Source: an uncultured Acetatifactor sp.
Lineage (GTDB): Bacteria; Bacillota; Clostridia; Lachnospirales; Lachnospiraceae
Reading direction: 5' to 3'
DNA: 12,663 bases
Assembly: GCA_947631715.1 (NCBI GenBank)
Contig: CANRMK010000026.1
Location: 1 to 12,663 of the forward strand
Part shown: positions 6,212 to 12,663 of the stretch, piece after piece
Layout of the letters: each line of letters begins with the position of its first letter
Numbering within the stretch: the first letter of the stretch is position 1
Made by a program: the position numbers and the translations under genes
The notes under the pieces: generated by a model
What the model was told of the DNA's origin: nothing
Seen by the model: only the letters and a program-made list of their open reading frames with translations
The model's database searches: none

Positions 6212-9066
6212 CGGTAGCCTTGGGCCACATAGGCACCGATCTCCCGCATCAGGGCCACATCGTCATCTGTCTCCACGCCCTCGCAGACGATCTGGGCTTT
6301 CAGCTCCCTGCCCAGATTGACGATCCCGCGCATGATCTTTACCTGGCGGTCCCTGTCTTCCTGATTCAGCAGGAAAGAGCGGTCCAGCTTGATCACGGAC
6401 GCGGGGATCTGCTCAAAGATCCCAAGGGAAGAGTAGCCGGAGCCGAAGTCATCGATAGAGATCCGGATCCCTTTTTCCCTTAAGATGTCTAACGTCTTTT
6501 TCACGGTGGAAAGCTGCAGCTCCTCCACCACCACAGTCTCCGTCACCTCGACTTCTATGTATTCCTTGGAGATCTTGTATTTTTCAAGCACTGCCTCGAA
6601 CCGTTCCGGGAAGCCCGGTTTCATAAAATGCTTCCTGGAGAAATTGCAGGAGACCGTCACAATCTTTCTGCCTGCATCCAAGCGTCTCCGCATCATTCTG
6701 CAGACGCACTCCAGCACAAAGAAATCCAGTTCCGTCACCCGGCCTGTCTGTTCAAAGTAGGGGACAAAGAAAGCGGGGGATTTGACCTTTCCGAAATCGG
6801 AGGGATCCAGAAAGCGGATCAGGGCCTCCGCGCCGATGATCTTCTCCGTCCGGATATCCACCTTTGGCTGATAGTAGGTGACGAAATCCCTGTCCACTTC
6901 CACCGAGTCCAGGAGCTTTTCCCGCTCGTGGCGCTCCTTGATCTCTTTCTCGAAAGAGGCGTCATAGACCTTAAGCTCGCTGATACGACTGTCCCGCAGG
7001 GAATCGTTGGCCTGGACCGCATAGTTGACGGCAGTGCGCAGATCGCTGCTTCCCGGCGGAATGAAATAGATGCCCATATGGATCGCCATATGGTTTTCAG
7101 TATCGTCATAGATCCTTTTCCCGATGGCCTGGAGCAGCCGGTCCACCCGCTCCAGGAAAGCCTCTCTGTCCTCATAGGCTAACAGCATCACAAAGCGGTC
7201 GCTCTGATTTCTGGCGTATATTTCCTTTTTTTCCTCCACGCTCTGGGCCAGCACGTCCACCACGGATTCCAGCAGTCTCTGTCCCGCGTTCCAGCCGTAA
7301 ATGATATTGTAATGGCGGAACTGGGATACGTTTAAGTAAGCCACCGCATACTGTCTGTCCCTGCGCTCGGGCAGAAGCTCGGCGCTCCCACGGTAGATCA
7401 GGTAATTCAGGTTCCAGATATCCATGCCGGTATCCTTGTACATGAGCTTCTGAATCTTTTTGTTCTTGGAGATAATGTGCCATGCCGTAAGGAGAATGGC
7501 AATGATCAGAATGGACAATAAAGCGATGATCCCCACGCTGTTGTTCCGCAGGAAGCGGTCCACGGTCATGAGAGAGTAGACGTTGTTGGCCAGCATATAG
7601 TCGCTGACGGTCCTGGCGTCTACCGGAGTTATGGTCTTGTTCAGGATACCGCCCAGGGCTGTGGCCTCGTTTTTGCGGATCACCATGGAGACATCGTGCT
7701 CTCCGCTCAGAACGCTCTTGACCTCCATTCGGTTGTACCGCAGCACCGTACTCAGCATGTATTCTGCCAGATACCCGTCGCAGAGGGCGGCATCCGCGGA
7801 TCCTGTCTGCACGGCATCCAGGCATTCCTGCTGGGTATTGTACGACACCACATGGACGGAACCGGTATCTACCGCCCGGCTTGCGTCCGTATGCAGATAG
7901 GAGACGGTGGCCAGAGTGGACAGGTCTCTTAAGCTGCCCTTGTTCTTCATCACGATCACCAGAGGGATACTGGCGTATTCCTTTACCGGGGCCAGCTGAT
8001 GGACATTCAGGGTGTCCGTGGCGTCAGTGCAGTAGGAAATGAGGTCTATGGTCCCGCTCCGCAGGGCAGATTCCGCGTCCCGCAGGGTGTCCATTTTCCG
8101 GTAGGTGAAGTTTAAGCCGGACGGAGCGCCCTCTTCCAGCATTTCCCGGGCAAGCCCCCGGCATTCCCCGTTCTCCTCATAGGAAAAAGGATAGTAGCCG
8201 TCTAAGTATCCCACCACGACCGTGTGGCCCTCCGCCAGATATTTTTTCTCCGCAGTGGTAAAGACCACAGTTTTATCCAGTCGGCTCTGGTAAAAGCGGT
8301 TCATCAGGTCCGTCTCCAGTTGAGGCTGGTCGATCTTCAGATCTGCTATGGCCTGATTCAGCTCCCGCATCACATCATCGTTTCCGGGATAGGAGATATA
8401 GTAAAAGGGCATGGGCGCAAAGCGGCCGATCAGGCGGTGGCCCTGGCTTGTATCCGTGAAGCTGTGTACGATGGCGTCCACCTCTCCCTGGTCAAGGGCC
8501 TCCCGGAGTTCGGCGGTGGAGGTGTATTCTTTGATTCGGGGATCGTCTATTCCGTGATCGCTCATATACTGCAGAAATTCCGTCCTGCGCACATACGTCC
8601 TCACGATCCCGAAGGTAATGTCCCTCATGGCGTCGAAATCCTCATAGGCCAGGGAGCTGTCCGGCCTTGCGGCGATCACACCGTAGGTATAGCCGCTGGA
8701 GAGATCCGCATACTGATAGACCTCGGCGCGCTGGGGGGAATACTGGGCGGAGCCCACCAGGTCCGCCTCGTGGCGGGACAGCAGGGACAGCGCATCGTCC
8801 CAGCTGCTGCATTCCACATACTCGATATCCCAGTTCACATAGCTGCACAGCGCTTTCAGATACTCCACGTCCATTCCGGTCAGAGTCCCGTCGGATGTCT
8901 TTTCGTGATAGCCGTCCATAGGGAAAAAGGCGACTCTCACCGTCCGGGTTTCCGCTGCCCGGGCAGCGCCGGAAAACAGGAATGCCGCCATGGCCAGGGC
9001 GAGAAGACAGCCGGACAAAAGGACGGCTTTTTTTCGGCGCGGAACAGGTTTACTCTTTCCGATCAT
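6157..9066 (-). CDS. Transmembrane c-di-GMP phosphodiesterase: signal peptide, two SBP_bac_3-like domains, degenerate GGDEF, EAL
   Basis: A 969-aa sensor predicted to hydrolyse cyclic di-GMP in response to an extracellular ligand. A signal peptide (about 12-38, ending ARAA) precedes two family-3 solute-binding-like domains (about 42-268 and 272-495). The first keeps the ligand-type Arg in SPQRAEV; the second has no evident equivalent. One membrane helix follows (VGIIALLSILIIAILLTAW, about 508-530). The GGDEF domain (about 540-690) reads ARNQSDRF where ARxGGDEF is expected and LNVSQF for LDID-F, so it is almost certainly not a cyclase. The EAL domain (about 715-965) keeps GAEALIRF, the Asn in SCNFS, EVTET, IDDFGSGYSSLG, IKLDRSF, CEGVET and the Gln in AQGYRYSKP, so catalysis is expected. 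The start at 9066 has GGAGG 6 bases upstream. The gene overlaps the MATE gene by 55 bp at its 3' end. Ligand unknown. Confidence 0.94.
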   Translation of the reverse strand: MIGKSKPVPRRKKAVLLSGCLLALAMAAFLFSGAARAAETRTVRVAFFPMDGYHEKTSDGTLTGMDVEYLKALCSYVNWDIEYVECSSWDDALSLLSRHEADLVGSAQYSPQRAEVYQYADLSSGYTYGVIAARPDSSLAYEDFDAMRDITFGIVRTYVRRTEFLQYMSDHGIDDPRIKEYTSTAELREALDQGEVDAIVHSFTDTSQGHRLIGRFAPMPFYYISYPGNDDVMRELNQAIADLKIDQPQLETDLMNRFYQSRLDKTVVFTTAEKKYLAEGHTVVVGYLDGYYPFSYEENGECRGLAREMLEEGAPSGLNFTYRKMDTLRDAESALRSGTIDLISYCTDATDTLNVHQLAPVKEYASIPLVIVMKNKGSLRDLSTLATVSYLHTDASRAVDTGSVHVVSYNTQQECLDAVQTGSADAALCDGYLAEYMLSTVLRYNRMEVKSVLSGEHDVSMVIRKNEATALGGILNKTITPVDARTVSDYMLANNVYSLMTVDRFLRNNSVGIIALLSILIIAILLTAWHIISKNKKIQKLMYKDTGMDIWNLNYLIYRGSAELLPERRDRQYAVAYLNVSQFRHYNIIYGWNAGQRLLESVVDVLAQSVEEKKEIYARNQSDRFVMLLAYEDREAFLERVDRLLQAIGKRIYDDTENHMAIHMGIYFIPPGSSDLRTAVNYAVQANDSLRDSRISELKVYDASFEKEIKERHEREKLLDSVEVDRDFVTYYQPKVDIRTEKIIGAEALIRFLDPSDFGKVKSPAFFVPYFEQTGRVTELDFFVLECVCRMMRRRLDAGRKIVTVSCNFSRKHFMKPGFPERFEAVLEKYKISKEYIEVEVTETVVVEELQLSTVKKTLDILREKGIRISIDDFGSGYSSLGIFEQIPASVIKLDRSFLLNQEDRDRQVKIMRGIVNLGRELKAQIVCEGVETDDDVALMREIGAYVAQGYRYSKPVPEEEFEKKLDEE

Positions 9067-9124
9067 GCTGCACCTCCAGGAATCTGTTCTGTATGCATGG
9101 TGTGGACGGCTGTAGGGCCGCTTG

Positions 9125-9175
9125 TTTTCTTGAATAAAGTTATTTTAACATGTTGCACGGCAGGTTTCAAGAAAA
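9125..9175. repeat. 9-bp inverted repeat bracketing the EAL promoter
   Basis: TTTTCTTGA at 9125-9133 is the exact reverse complement of TCAAGAAAA at 9167-9175. The right arm overlaps the minus-strand -35 hexamer and the left arm covers the predicted start of transcription. The arms are 33 bases apart, too far for a simple terminator and without a T-run at a useful place. It could be a pair of operator half-sites, but the arms are AT-rich and chance is possible. Confidence 0.35.
9142..9170 (-). promoter_or_regulatory. Sigma-A type promoter for the EAL gene
   Basis: On the minus strand, TTGAAA (9165-9170) and TAAAAT (9142-9147) are separated by exactly 17 bases, one mismatch from each consensus hexamer. 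Transcription would start near 9135, leaving a leader of about 70 nt before the start at 9066, with CCTGGAGG as ribosome binding site. This is the only well-formed promoter found upstream of the EAL gene. Confidence 0.72.
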
Positions 9176-9176
9176 T

Positions 9177-9213
9177 CCGGGCGTGGCTCGCAAGGGAAAG
9201 GTTGAACTGTTAC
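9177..9213. repeat. Solo right end of the 1748-1943 element
   Basis: These 37 bases match 1907-1943 at 35 positions (differences: A to G in GTGACTCG, C to T in GGCTGAAC), including the terminal inverted-repeat sequence ending GAACTGTTAC. Similarity ends abruptly on both sides: to the left there is no trace of the internal stem, and to the right the flank GGAGGG differs from AATCAA at the other copy. A shorter echo, GAACTGTTA, follows at 9223-9231, 19 bases downstream of the one at 9204-9212. It is probably a truncated remnant and lies 7 bases from the EAL -35 hexamer. Confidence 0.85.
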
Positions 9214-9261
9214 GGAGGGACGGAACTGTTATTTGGCATAATTTTGAATTCAAGATAAAGG

Positions 9262-9290
9262 TTGCAAGGGGTATATACCTGTGGTATTAT
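9262..9290 (+). promoter_or_regulatory. Sigma-A type promoter for the macro-TIR operon
   Basis: TTGCAA (9262-9267) and TATTAT (9285-9290) are separated by 17 bases, and TGG directly before TATTAT makes an extended -10 element. Transcription would start near 9297, which rules out the GTG at 9281 as the translation start if this promoter is used. It lies about 50 bases downstream of the repeat remnant and drives the two genes up to the terminator at 11256-11297. Confidence 0.6.
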
Positions 9291-9331
9291 TATTTAAGAA
9301 AGGAAAAATCCATTCATCGATTGATAACTGG

Positions 9332-10342
9332 ATGGTACATGTAGATATGCAAAAGACTTTTTACTATATGACAAAATCAGGGCGAAAGCGGAGCATAGAG
9401 GTATACTGTGGAGAACTGGAGGAACTGGAACTTCAGGCGGATCTGTTGGTGTGCTCCGCTTTCTTACATAATTACCGGCCGTCGCAAAGCTCGGTGATCG
9501 GTACGCTTGACCGAGCGTACGGGATTTCTGTGGAAACTCTCGCAGCCCAGCCGGAGATTGATATGCAGGAGTTCGGTATATGGATATCAAGACCGGTTGC
9601 GGATGCTCCTTTTCGGCGGATCGCCTGCTTGGAGATGGAGGGGAAGGAGCAGAAGCTTCAGTCCTATTTTGAGACCGTTTTTTTTGCGCTTGCCAGCGGG
9701 AATCGCAGAGGCTGCGGAATCAGGACGATTGCTCTGCCCTTAGTGGGGACAGGCAATCAGGCGATGGATCCTAAAGATATTTTTGTACCGCTGATCGCGG
9801 AGAGTTTGTATGCCTTTGAATTTGTTGAGGAGTTGGAGAAGATTGTCTTTTTTGAGCGAGATGTGGAAAAGTACCGCTATATGTGTGAGTACTTGGCACA
9901 GGAACTAAAGACGGAGAAGAGTCGTTCGTATTTCATCAGTTACAGTCATAAGGATGCAGCCGCTGCCAATCTGATCGCCGATGTTCTTGAGCGGAATGGA
10001 ATGAAAGTGTGGATCGATCATAAGAAGATTCGCAATGCGAATTATCCGGAGGAGATCATTCGGGCAATGGAGGCGTCTGCGGCATTTATTATTCTCGTCA
10101 GTGCCAGCTCCCAGAATTCTGTGGATGTGAAGCGCGAGCTGCGTAATGCGGGAGAATTTGAACGGACCGTTGAACTTCAGATTTTGCCGATACGTTTGGA
10201 CCGGGAGGAATTTACACCGGAGGTCAAGTATTATCTGGCAGGCAAAAATTATTATGAGCTGCTAAATGTCACGGAGGAAGCGATCGAAGAGATCTGCAGC
10301 AAGATCGCGGAGGCATCCCTGCCGAAGCGAAGCACGGAGTGA
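9332..10342 (+). CDS. Macro-like domain fused to a C-terminal TIR domain
   Basis: Predicted soluble 336-aa protein. The C-terminal half (about 199-328) is a TIR domain: SYFISYSHKD opening strand, GMKVWIDHKKI, AFIILVSASSQNS, KREL (E269 is the probable catalytic Glu of TIR NADases) and LPIRLD. The N-terminal half resembles a divergent macro domain: ADLLVCSAFL (36-45), VIGTLDRAYG (55-64) and IRTIALPLVGTGNQ (130-143) recall the DxxVNAAN, GGVxxAI and PxIGTG elements, but the Asn/Asp ADP-ribose-binding motif is not recognisable. Starts are uncertain: ATG 9332 is given, ATG 9347 has a weak GGATGG upstream, and GTG 9281 overlaps the predicted -10. The codon and base composition is clearly more AT-rich than in the sbcD/sbcC genes. 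It is in an operon with the next gene, 47 bp away. The TIR call is firm, the macro call moderate, and the defence role inferred from related TIR systems. Confidence 0.85.
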   Translation: MVHVDMQKTFYYMTKSGRKRSIEVYCGELEELELQADLLVCSAFLHNYRPSQSSVIGTLDRAYGISVETLAAQPEIDMQEFGIWISRPVADAPFRRIACLEMEGKEQKLQSYFETVFFALASGNRRGCGIRTIALPLVGTGNQAMDPKDIFVPLIAESLYAFEFVEELEKIVFFERDVEKYRYMCEYLAQELKTEKSRSYFISYSHKDAAAANLIADVLERNGMKVWIDHKKIRNANYPEEIIRAMEASAAFIILVSASSQNSVDVKRELRNAGEFERTVELQILPIRLDREEFTPEVKYYLAGKNYYELLNVTEEAIEEICSKIAEASLPKRSTE

Positions 10343-10389
10343 CGGAGACATATAGACCCCTGCTACATGAATGATACGAGGAGGAAACA

Positions 10390-11199
10390 ATGTATATTCA
10401 GATTGTGGAAGGACTTAAATGCAATTGTGGGATCAGGACGAAATGGAAATACAATATTCTGGACGATCAGGGAAATGTGATCAAAACGACGACGGGAAGG
10501 ACCGTGCTGAACCATCTAAAAAAAGACCTGGATATGAAACAGCCGTTACGGTATGAGAATGTGAGATACTTCGATGAGAATGATGCTTTTGTCTACTTTT
10601 ACTACGATTACGATGATATTGAACGGAGTATAAAGTTGAAATCCGGTGAATTGGTCTGTGACAATATTTCTGTATGGGTCAGTTTGGACGGAAAGAAAGC
10701 GGAAATCACCAATGGCACCGGCGGCCTGGAGTTGGCGGCGGAGGTCTATGAGGACGGCGACAACACGTGGATCGGCGTAAGCAGCAGGAAATACGGGTAT
10801 TTTATACCGGTTCTTGTTCAGAAGCTCGAGGAATCGGCTATTCCGCCCTGGGATTATGACAATCCTCACGAGCAGCAAAGGATGTCATATGCCGATCTGG
10901 GCGGTATATGCCAGGTCAAAGCAACTCTGTTTTCGACCACTCATGAAGATTACTGGGTCAAGAACGGCGGCGTCGGGTTGAGGTTTTCCTTTGAGCGAAC
11001 GCCGGAGATGACGACCTGCTCCGTCTCCATAATGGGCTCAAAAGGCGAGTATTGGATGGGACTGGCGAGGAAACGCGACTTTGAACTGCAGTTCACGGAT
11101 TCCAAGATGCGCTTTGGCAGACGGACGTACCGGCGGTTTACCCCGGCGGATCTGTCGAAAGCACAGCAGCTTGGCTCCTATGAGAAGGTTTTTTCTTGA
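10390..11199 (+). CDS. Hypothetical protein of 269 aa, partner gene of the macro-TIR protein
   Basis: I do not recognise this family. The start is secure: GAGGAGG sits 6 bases before ATG 10390, 47 bp after the macro-TIR stop codon, with no terminator between, so the two are very likely cotranscribed. The protein has no signal peptide, membrane helix, HTH, nuclease or ATPase motif. It opens MYIQIVEGLKCNCGI and looks rich in beta strands with many Tyr, Trp and Asp residues (for example DAFVYFYYDYDDIERSIKL, VSVWVSLDGK-like and WIGVSSRKYGYF strands). It ends in a basic segment, MRFGRRTYRRFTPADLSKAQ. Low GC (about 42% in sampled coding lines) matches its upstream partner. A cytoplasmic binding protein, effector or trigger sensor for the TIR protein is possible but unproven. 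The terminator shortly after it closes the operon. Confidence 0.82.
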   Translation: MYIQIVEGLKCNCGIRTKWKYNILDDQGNVIKTTTGRTVLNHLKKDLDMKQPLRYENVRYFDENDAFVYFYYDYDDIERSIKLKSGELVCDNISVWVSLDGKKAEITNGTGGLELAAEVYEDGDNTWIGVSSRKYGYFIPVLVQKLEESAIPPWDYDNPHEQQRMSYADLGGICQVKATLFSTTHEDYWVKNGGVGLRFSFERTPEMTTCSVSIMGSKGEYWMGLARKRDFELQFTDSKMRFGRRTYRRFTPADLSKAQQLGSYEKVFS

Positions 11200-11255
11200 T
11201 GCAGGATATAAGGATAATGTGGTGATGCTGGGGCAAAAGAGTTTGTAACAGCGTA

Positions 11256-11297
11256 AAGGCGCATGGGACAGTAAACTGTAGACCATGCGCCTTTTTT
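11256..11297 (+). terminator. Strong intrinsic terminator after the macro-TIR operon
   Basis: AAGGCGCATGG (11256-11266) pairs perfectly with CCATGCGCCTT (11283-11293), followed by six Ts at 11292-11297. The loop itself contains a small hairpin, ACAGT-AA-ACTGT (11268-11279), flanked by unpaired G and AGA. The structure lies 57 bases after the stop codon of the 269-aa gene and isolates this two-gene unit from the LuxR-type gene downstream. Confidence 0.9.
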
Positions 11298-11644
11298 GTA
11301 TCCAGGAAGGGCATGAGTTTTCCTTTTTTCCCATGGTAAAACGCTTCGATCAGATACTACCGGCATTTCAGCCAGTTCTGCCTGCGCAAGTCTTCTGAGA
11401 AATGTCTTTTGCGGCTGAATGTGTCCAACTGAATGGCATTGAATCCCGGGGACATGACTTTTTCGGAAGAGGTAGTAGAAAAATACCACCTTTTTCGCCG
11501 GTGGGTAGTATAGAAAAGGGCGGGAAAATTATGATAACATGAAAGTACAAAAAATGCGGCTGGGGCGGGCGAGAGCAGAAAAGAGAAAGAGCAGACAGGC
11601 GAAAGCAGGGAAGCAAAAACCGGGGAAGCGCGGAAGGGAGAGGA
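11298..11644 (+). other. Non-coding leader region upstream of the LuxR-type gene
   Basis: This 347-base stretch holds no supported gene. A TATGAT at 11530-11535 could be a -10 hexamer, but no credible -35 lies 16-18 bases upstream. From about 11560 to 11644 the plus strand is strongly purine-rich (runs of A and G), ending in the AGGGAGAGGA ribosome binding region. Short imperfect complementarity, CCACC at 11486-11490 with GGTGG nearby, is too weak to call. The minus-strand frame near 11360-11450 has the string DTFSRKRHFSEDL, which faintly recalls transposase N-termini but is too short to support. Confidence 0.4.
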
Positions 11645-12439
11645 ATGGGAATGAAACAGAGTATGAGAAGATGGCAGGAGAGGATCAAAAGAGTTTTCGG
11701 CAACGGGCTGGTACTTATGCTGGCAGGGATCCTGGCGGCGGGGCTTGCCCTGGTGGCCGGGGTGACAGGAGGACTTGCCTATGTGTGGCAATATTGTAAT
11801 CTATGGCTGCTCGGCGGGCTGACGGCAGTGTTCGTGTTCGTGATGTGCACGGCAGGCATCTGGAAAGATTTTATCAACGGTTTCCGCCTGGTATTCTTTC
11901 AGAGAAAGAACGCTACCAGGATAGAGATGCAGAAAGCGGTGAATGCGCTGGAGGCCGCCAGAAGGCTGACGGCGCTGGAGGGTGTGCTGACTGTGGCGGT
12001 GTACCTGGTGAAACTGCTGTATCACATGAATAAGCCTTTACCCATGCTTGGGCCGCTTCTGTCTTTGATCTTTCTGAGCGTGATCTACACAGGTATTTTT
12101 GCTCTGGTGGTCATACCCGTTGGGGTGAAGCTGAAGAATCTGACGATCTCCTTTATGGAGGAGACGGAGGAGGATACGCAGAAAGCGGAGGAGGACGGCC
12201 AGGCGGCTTATTTCCGGTTCCGGTCCATGGGGCTTACGGACAGGGAGGCGGAAGTGGCGAGACTGGTCTGCCTGGGGCTGACCAACAAAGAAATCGGGGA
12301 AATGCTCTATATTTCCGATACGACCGTGAAAAAGCATATGACGCATATTCTGGAAAAGCTTTCCTGCACAGGCAGGGAGGAGCTGACGGAGCTTATCAAA
12401 GGGGAGAGCGTTATGCAGATGCCGGAGTGCGGCGAATAG
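11645..12439 (+). CDS. Membrane-embedded LuxR-type transcriptional regulator
   Basis: A 264-aa protein with a C-terminal LuxR/GerE helix-turn-helix (about 195-251): GLTDREAEVARLVCLGLTNK, then EIGEMLYISDTTVKKHMTHI and LEKLS. This has the usual TxxExxVxxL and NKEIA-like recognition pattern. The N-terminal region is not a receiver or PAS domain. It holds hydrophobic segments at about 21-48, 52-73, 112-127 and 135-162, suggesting four membrane helices, with an amphipathic stretch at 80-110 and an acidic linker (EETEEDTQKAEED) before the HTH. ATG 11645 follows AGGGAGAGGA; ATG 11651, two codons later, has slightly better spacing. A probable ABC permease gene starts 36 bp downstream with its own GGGGGAGGAGA, so the regulator may control that operon in response to a membrane or transport signal. 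The ligand or signal is unknown. Confidence 0.88.
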   Translation: MGMKQSMRRWQERIKRVFGNGLVLMLAGILAAGLALVAGVTGGLAYVWQYCNLWLLGGLTAVFVFVMCTAGIWKDFINGFRLVFFQRKNATRIEMQKAVNALEAARRLTALEGVLTVAVYLVKLLYHMNKPLPMLGPLLSLIFLSVIYTGIFALVVIPVGVKLKNLTISFMEETEEDTQKAEEDGQAAYFRFRSMGLTDREAEVARLVCLGLTNKEIGEMLYISDTTVKKHMTHILEKLSCTGREELTELIKGESVMQMPECGE

Positions 12440-12475
12440 AGTGCGTAAGACGTTTTGCAGGGGGAGGAGATCACA

Positions 12476-12663
12476 GTGAAGATACTAAAACAGGAGTTGA
12501 AAAGGGCCTTTTGTTCGAAACCTTTCTGGGTGACCTGCGGGATCACGTTGGCAATGCTTGCCTTTGGCAGCAGTGATTATCTGCCACTTCCTTATGCTAC
12601 TGTTGAAATTCCTAAACCATGGTGGATTTATTATTTTCACTGCTTTTTTTTAGGAATGAAGAC
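12476..12663 (+). CDS. N-terminal part of a probable ABC-2 type transporter permease, cut by window end
   Basis: An open frame from GTG 12476, preceded by GGGGGAGGAGA with 5 bases spacing, runs off the window. It begins MKILKQELKRAFCSKPFWVT, then a hydrophobic stretch, TCGITLAMLAFGSS. A short cytoplasmic start of the type KxLKxELKRAFxSxxF followed by a first membrane helix is characteristic of ABC-2 membrane subunits in Firmicutes. The next residues, YLPLPYATVEIPKPWWIYYF, are likely outside the membrane. Only 62 codons are available, so the family call is tentative; the coding call is strong because of the ribosome binding site and the tight 36-bp spacing to the LuxR-type regulator. Confidence 0.7.
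   Translation, partial: MKILKQELKRAFCSKPFWVTCGITLAMLAFGSSDYLPLPYATVEIPKPWWIYYFHCFFLGMK

Noticed and set aside
8224..9258. 344-aa plus-strand ORF opposite the EAL gene
   Set aside because: It is antisense to a gene with complete signal peptide and binding-domain motifs, has no recognisable domain, and its length is explained by the high GC of the true gene.
10343..10389. Frameshift joining the macro-TIR gene and the 269-aa gene
   Set aside because: The second gene has its own strong GAGGAGG site and ATG, and the intervening 47 bases contain no coding-like sequence linking the two.
11245..11252. GTAACAG near the terminator as a possible left end of the repeat element
   Set aside because: Only 7 bases match the left terminal repeat; the next bases diverge, so chance is more likely.
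11357..11489. Possible decayed transposase on the minus strand (DTFSRKRHFSEDL)
   Set aside because: Only about 30 residues with a vague resemblance to IS4-type N-termini, no terminal repeats and no further motif.
11484..11506. Short CCACC/GGTGG hairpin as a minus-strand terminator
   Set aside because: Five-base stem with a nine-base loop and no convergent gene to end; too weak.
11539..11799. 86-aa very basic plus-strand ORF overlapping the LuxR-type start
   Set aside because: No ribosome binding site, low-complexity Arg/Lys composition from a purine-rich stretch, and it runs out of frame through the real membrane protein.

Overview
The window reads as a chromosomal segment from a Gram-positive Clostridia member, most like a gut Lachnospiraceae. 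This is inferred from the protein types (RlmH, a YhaO/YhaN-like SbcD/SbcC pair, a MATE pump, a large GGDEF-EAL sensor with periplasmic-type binding domains), strong GGAGG-type ribosome binding sites and fairly GC-rich coding sequence. No rRNA, tRNA, CRISPR array or phage structural gene is visible.

Layout. (1) 1-6211, plus strand: the 3' part of rlmH; an SbcD/Mre11-like nuclease (580-1680); a 196-bp nested inverted-repeat element (1748-1943); an SbcC/YhaN-like membrane-associated ATPase (1979-4690); and a MATE transporter (4838-6211). No terminator is visible between these genes, so they may be cotranscribed. (2) 6157-9066, minus strand: a transmembrane c-di-GMP protein with two extracellular solute-binding domains, a degenerate GGDEF domain and a complete EAL domain. 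Its 3' end overlaps the MATE gene tail to tail by 55 bp. (3) 9067-9331: an intergenic region with a good minus-strand promoter, a 37-bp solo right end of the 1748-1943 element, and a good plus-strand promoter. (4) 9332-11297, plus strand: a two-gene, AT-richer island. It encodes a divergent macro-like domain fused to a TIR domain, then an unrecognised 269-aa soluble protein, and closes with a strong intrinsic terminator. (5) 11645 to the end: a four-helix membrane protein with a C-terminal LuxR-type HTH, followed by the start of a probable ABC-2 type permease that runs off the window.

The most interesting part is the macro-TIR plus unknown-partner pair. TIR domains of bacterial defence systems make NAD-derived signals, and macro domains bind ADP-ribose-like ligands, so one polypeptide carrying both could make and sense or remove its own signal. 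The downstream protein would be a candidate effector, trigger sensor or regulator. The module is compact, has its own promoter and terminator, differs in base composition from its neighbours, and sits beside a fragment of a repeat that also interrupts the sbcD-sbcC pair. This is a hypothesis: nothing in the window proves a defence role.

The second item of interest is the repeat. The 1748-1943 copy has perfect 14-bp terminal inverted repeats, a 22/24-bp internal stem, a nested inner hairpin and a possible 7-bp target duplication. The solo copy at 9177-9213 stops at exactly the same terminal base.
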